From: Desulfonatronospira sp.
GTDB lineage: Bacteria > Desulfobacterota > Desulfovibrionia > Desulfovibrionales > Desulfonatronovibrionaceae
Length of the DNA stretch: 6,231 bases
Assembly: GCA_003563255.1 (NCBI GenBank)
Contig: PWSL01000029.1
Span: 1 to 6,231 of the forward strand
Direction of reading: 5' to 3'
Shown here: in pieces, positions 5,967-6,231 of the stretch
How the letters are laid out: each line of letters begins with the position of its first letter
Numbering within the stretch: the stretch's first letter is position 1
Program-made: the position numbers and the translations under genes
Notes under the pieces: generated by a model
Database searches by the model: none
The model's input: only the letters and a program-made list of their open reading frames with translations
Told to the model about the DNA's origin: nothing

Positions 5967-5996
5967 TTAGCACAAATTTCAAACCAACATGTTGGT
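5967..5996. repeat. Dispersed 30-bp repeat with 14-bp palindrome, copy 2 (upstream of rfbD)
   Basis: TTAGCACAAATTTC (5967-5980), identical to the copy at 4387, is followed by AA and the perfect palindrome ACCAACATGTTGGT (5983-5996). Relative to copy 1 the second and thirteenth palindrome bases both differ, which keeps the symmetry. Confidence 0.75.
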
Positions 5997-6033
5997 CGTT
6001 AAAATCGGTTCGTGGTTCTTCGTTCCTGGTTAC

Positions 6034-6067
6034 CTCTTGTTCCCAGGCTGGAGCCTGGGAACAAGAG
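6034..6067. repeat. Perfect 16-bp inverted repeat with 2-bp centre
   Basis: CTCTTGTTCCCAGGCT (6034-6049), GG, then the exact reverse complement AGCCTGGGAACAAGAG (6052-6067). A purine tract of A and G follows to about 6090. Repeats like GTTCCCAGGCT...AGCCTGGGAAC are, from memory, common between genes in many bacteria. With so short a loop it would extrude as a cruciform rather than fold as a normal RNA hairpin. On the plus strand it lacks a T-run, so it is not an intrinsic terminator. Confidence 0.85.
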
Positions 6068-6110
6068 AAGAAAGAAAAGAAAAGAAAAAAATCCCTGCTT
6101 GCATGTTTGT

Positions 6111-6190
6111 GGGGACAGGCACCCCGGCACTAATTTTTTTATTGAACAAGAAACAGATTAGAAAAATAAGTGCCGGGAGAGCCAGTCCCC
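6111..6190. repeat. Solo REP-like hairpin
   Basis: GGGGACAGGCACCCCGGCAC (6111-6130) pairs with the arm ending GTGCCGGGAGAGCCAGTCCCC (starting at 6170, ending 6190). The A opposite A mismatch is kept, and AC in one arm faces AGA in the other. Unlike E1 and E2, no CACTAYAGCG termini lie around it. This is the cleanest copy of the hairpin, and shows that it can occur without the TIRs. The remaining bases to 6231 show nothing recognised. Confidence 0.85.
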
Positions 6191-6231
6191 GTGCTCAACG
6201 CGTCCTGCAAGGGTTAACCGAATGATGCCCC

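Overview
The window carries a HrcA-type heat-shock cluster followed, on the same strand, by an unlinked sugar-nucleotide gene. All four protein genes lie on the minus strand, so in transcription order (right to left) they are rfbD, hrcA, grpE and dnaK. The proteins are full length with intact motifs, and each start has a good Shine-Dalgarno sequence. The hrcA-grpE-dnaK order, the CIRCE operator, the cysteine-bearing GrpE and the repeat-rich spacers suggest a sulfate reducer of the Desulfobacterota, perhaps Desulfovibrionales. This is an inference from gene style, not an identification.

Layout by position: 1-45 is the 3' flank of dnaK with no visible terminator. dnaK occupies 46-1974. The 411-bp grpE-dnaK gap holds a 326-bp element (E1) with terminal inverted repeats and nested REP-like hairpins. 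grpE occupies 2386-3030. A 156-bp spacer with two short tandem repeats precedes hrcA (3187-4245). The hrcA leader (4246-4599) is unusually long and holds several repeats. A perfect CIRCE lies at 4600-4626 with a sigma70-like promoter behind it. A second element (E2, 156 bp) abuts the rfbD stop codon. rfbD runs 4896-5756. The last 475 bp (5757-6231) are non-coding and hold a possible rfbD promoter, inverted repeats and a solo REP-like hairpin.

How the genes work together: HrcA represses from CIRCE and so controls its own gene plus the chaperone DnaK and its nucleotide-exchange factor GrpE. dnaJ is not seen here. RfbD (RmlD) performs the last step of dTDP-L-rhamnose synthesis and appears unrelated to the heat-shock genes.

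The most interesting content is between genes. E1 and E2 share TIRs starting CACTAYAGCG and are flanked by TTAT-type short direct repeats, and they enclose hairpins built on GGGGACAGGC/GCCAGTCCCC with a conserved mismatch. E2 seems to have inserted in the rfbD stop codon and re-created it through the target duplication. The dnaK-facing end of E1 forms a good sigma70-like promoter that could give dnaK expression independent of CIRCE. A separate 30-bp repeat, with a covarying 14-bp palindrome, occurs in the leaders of both hrcA and rfbD.
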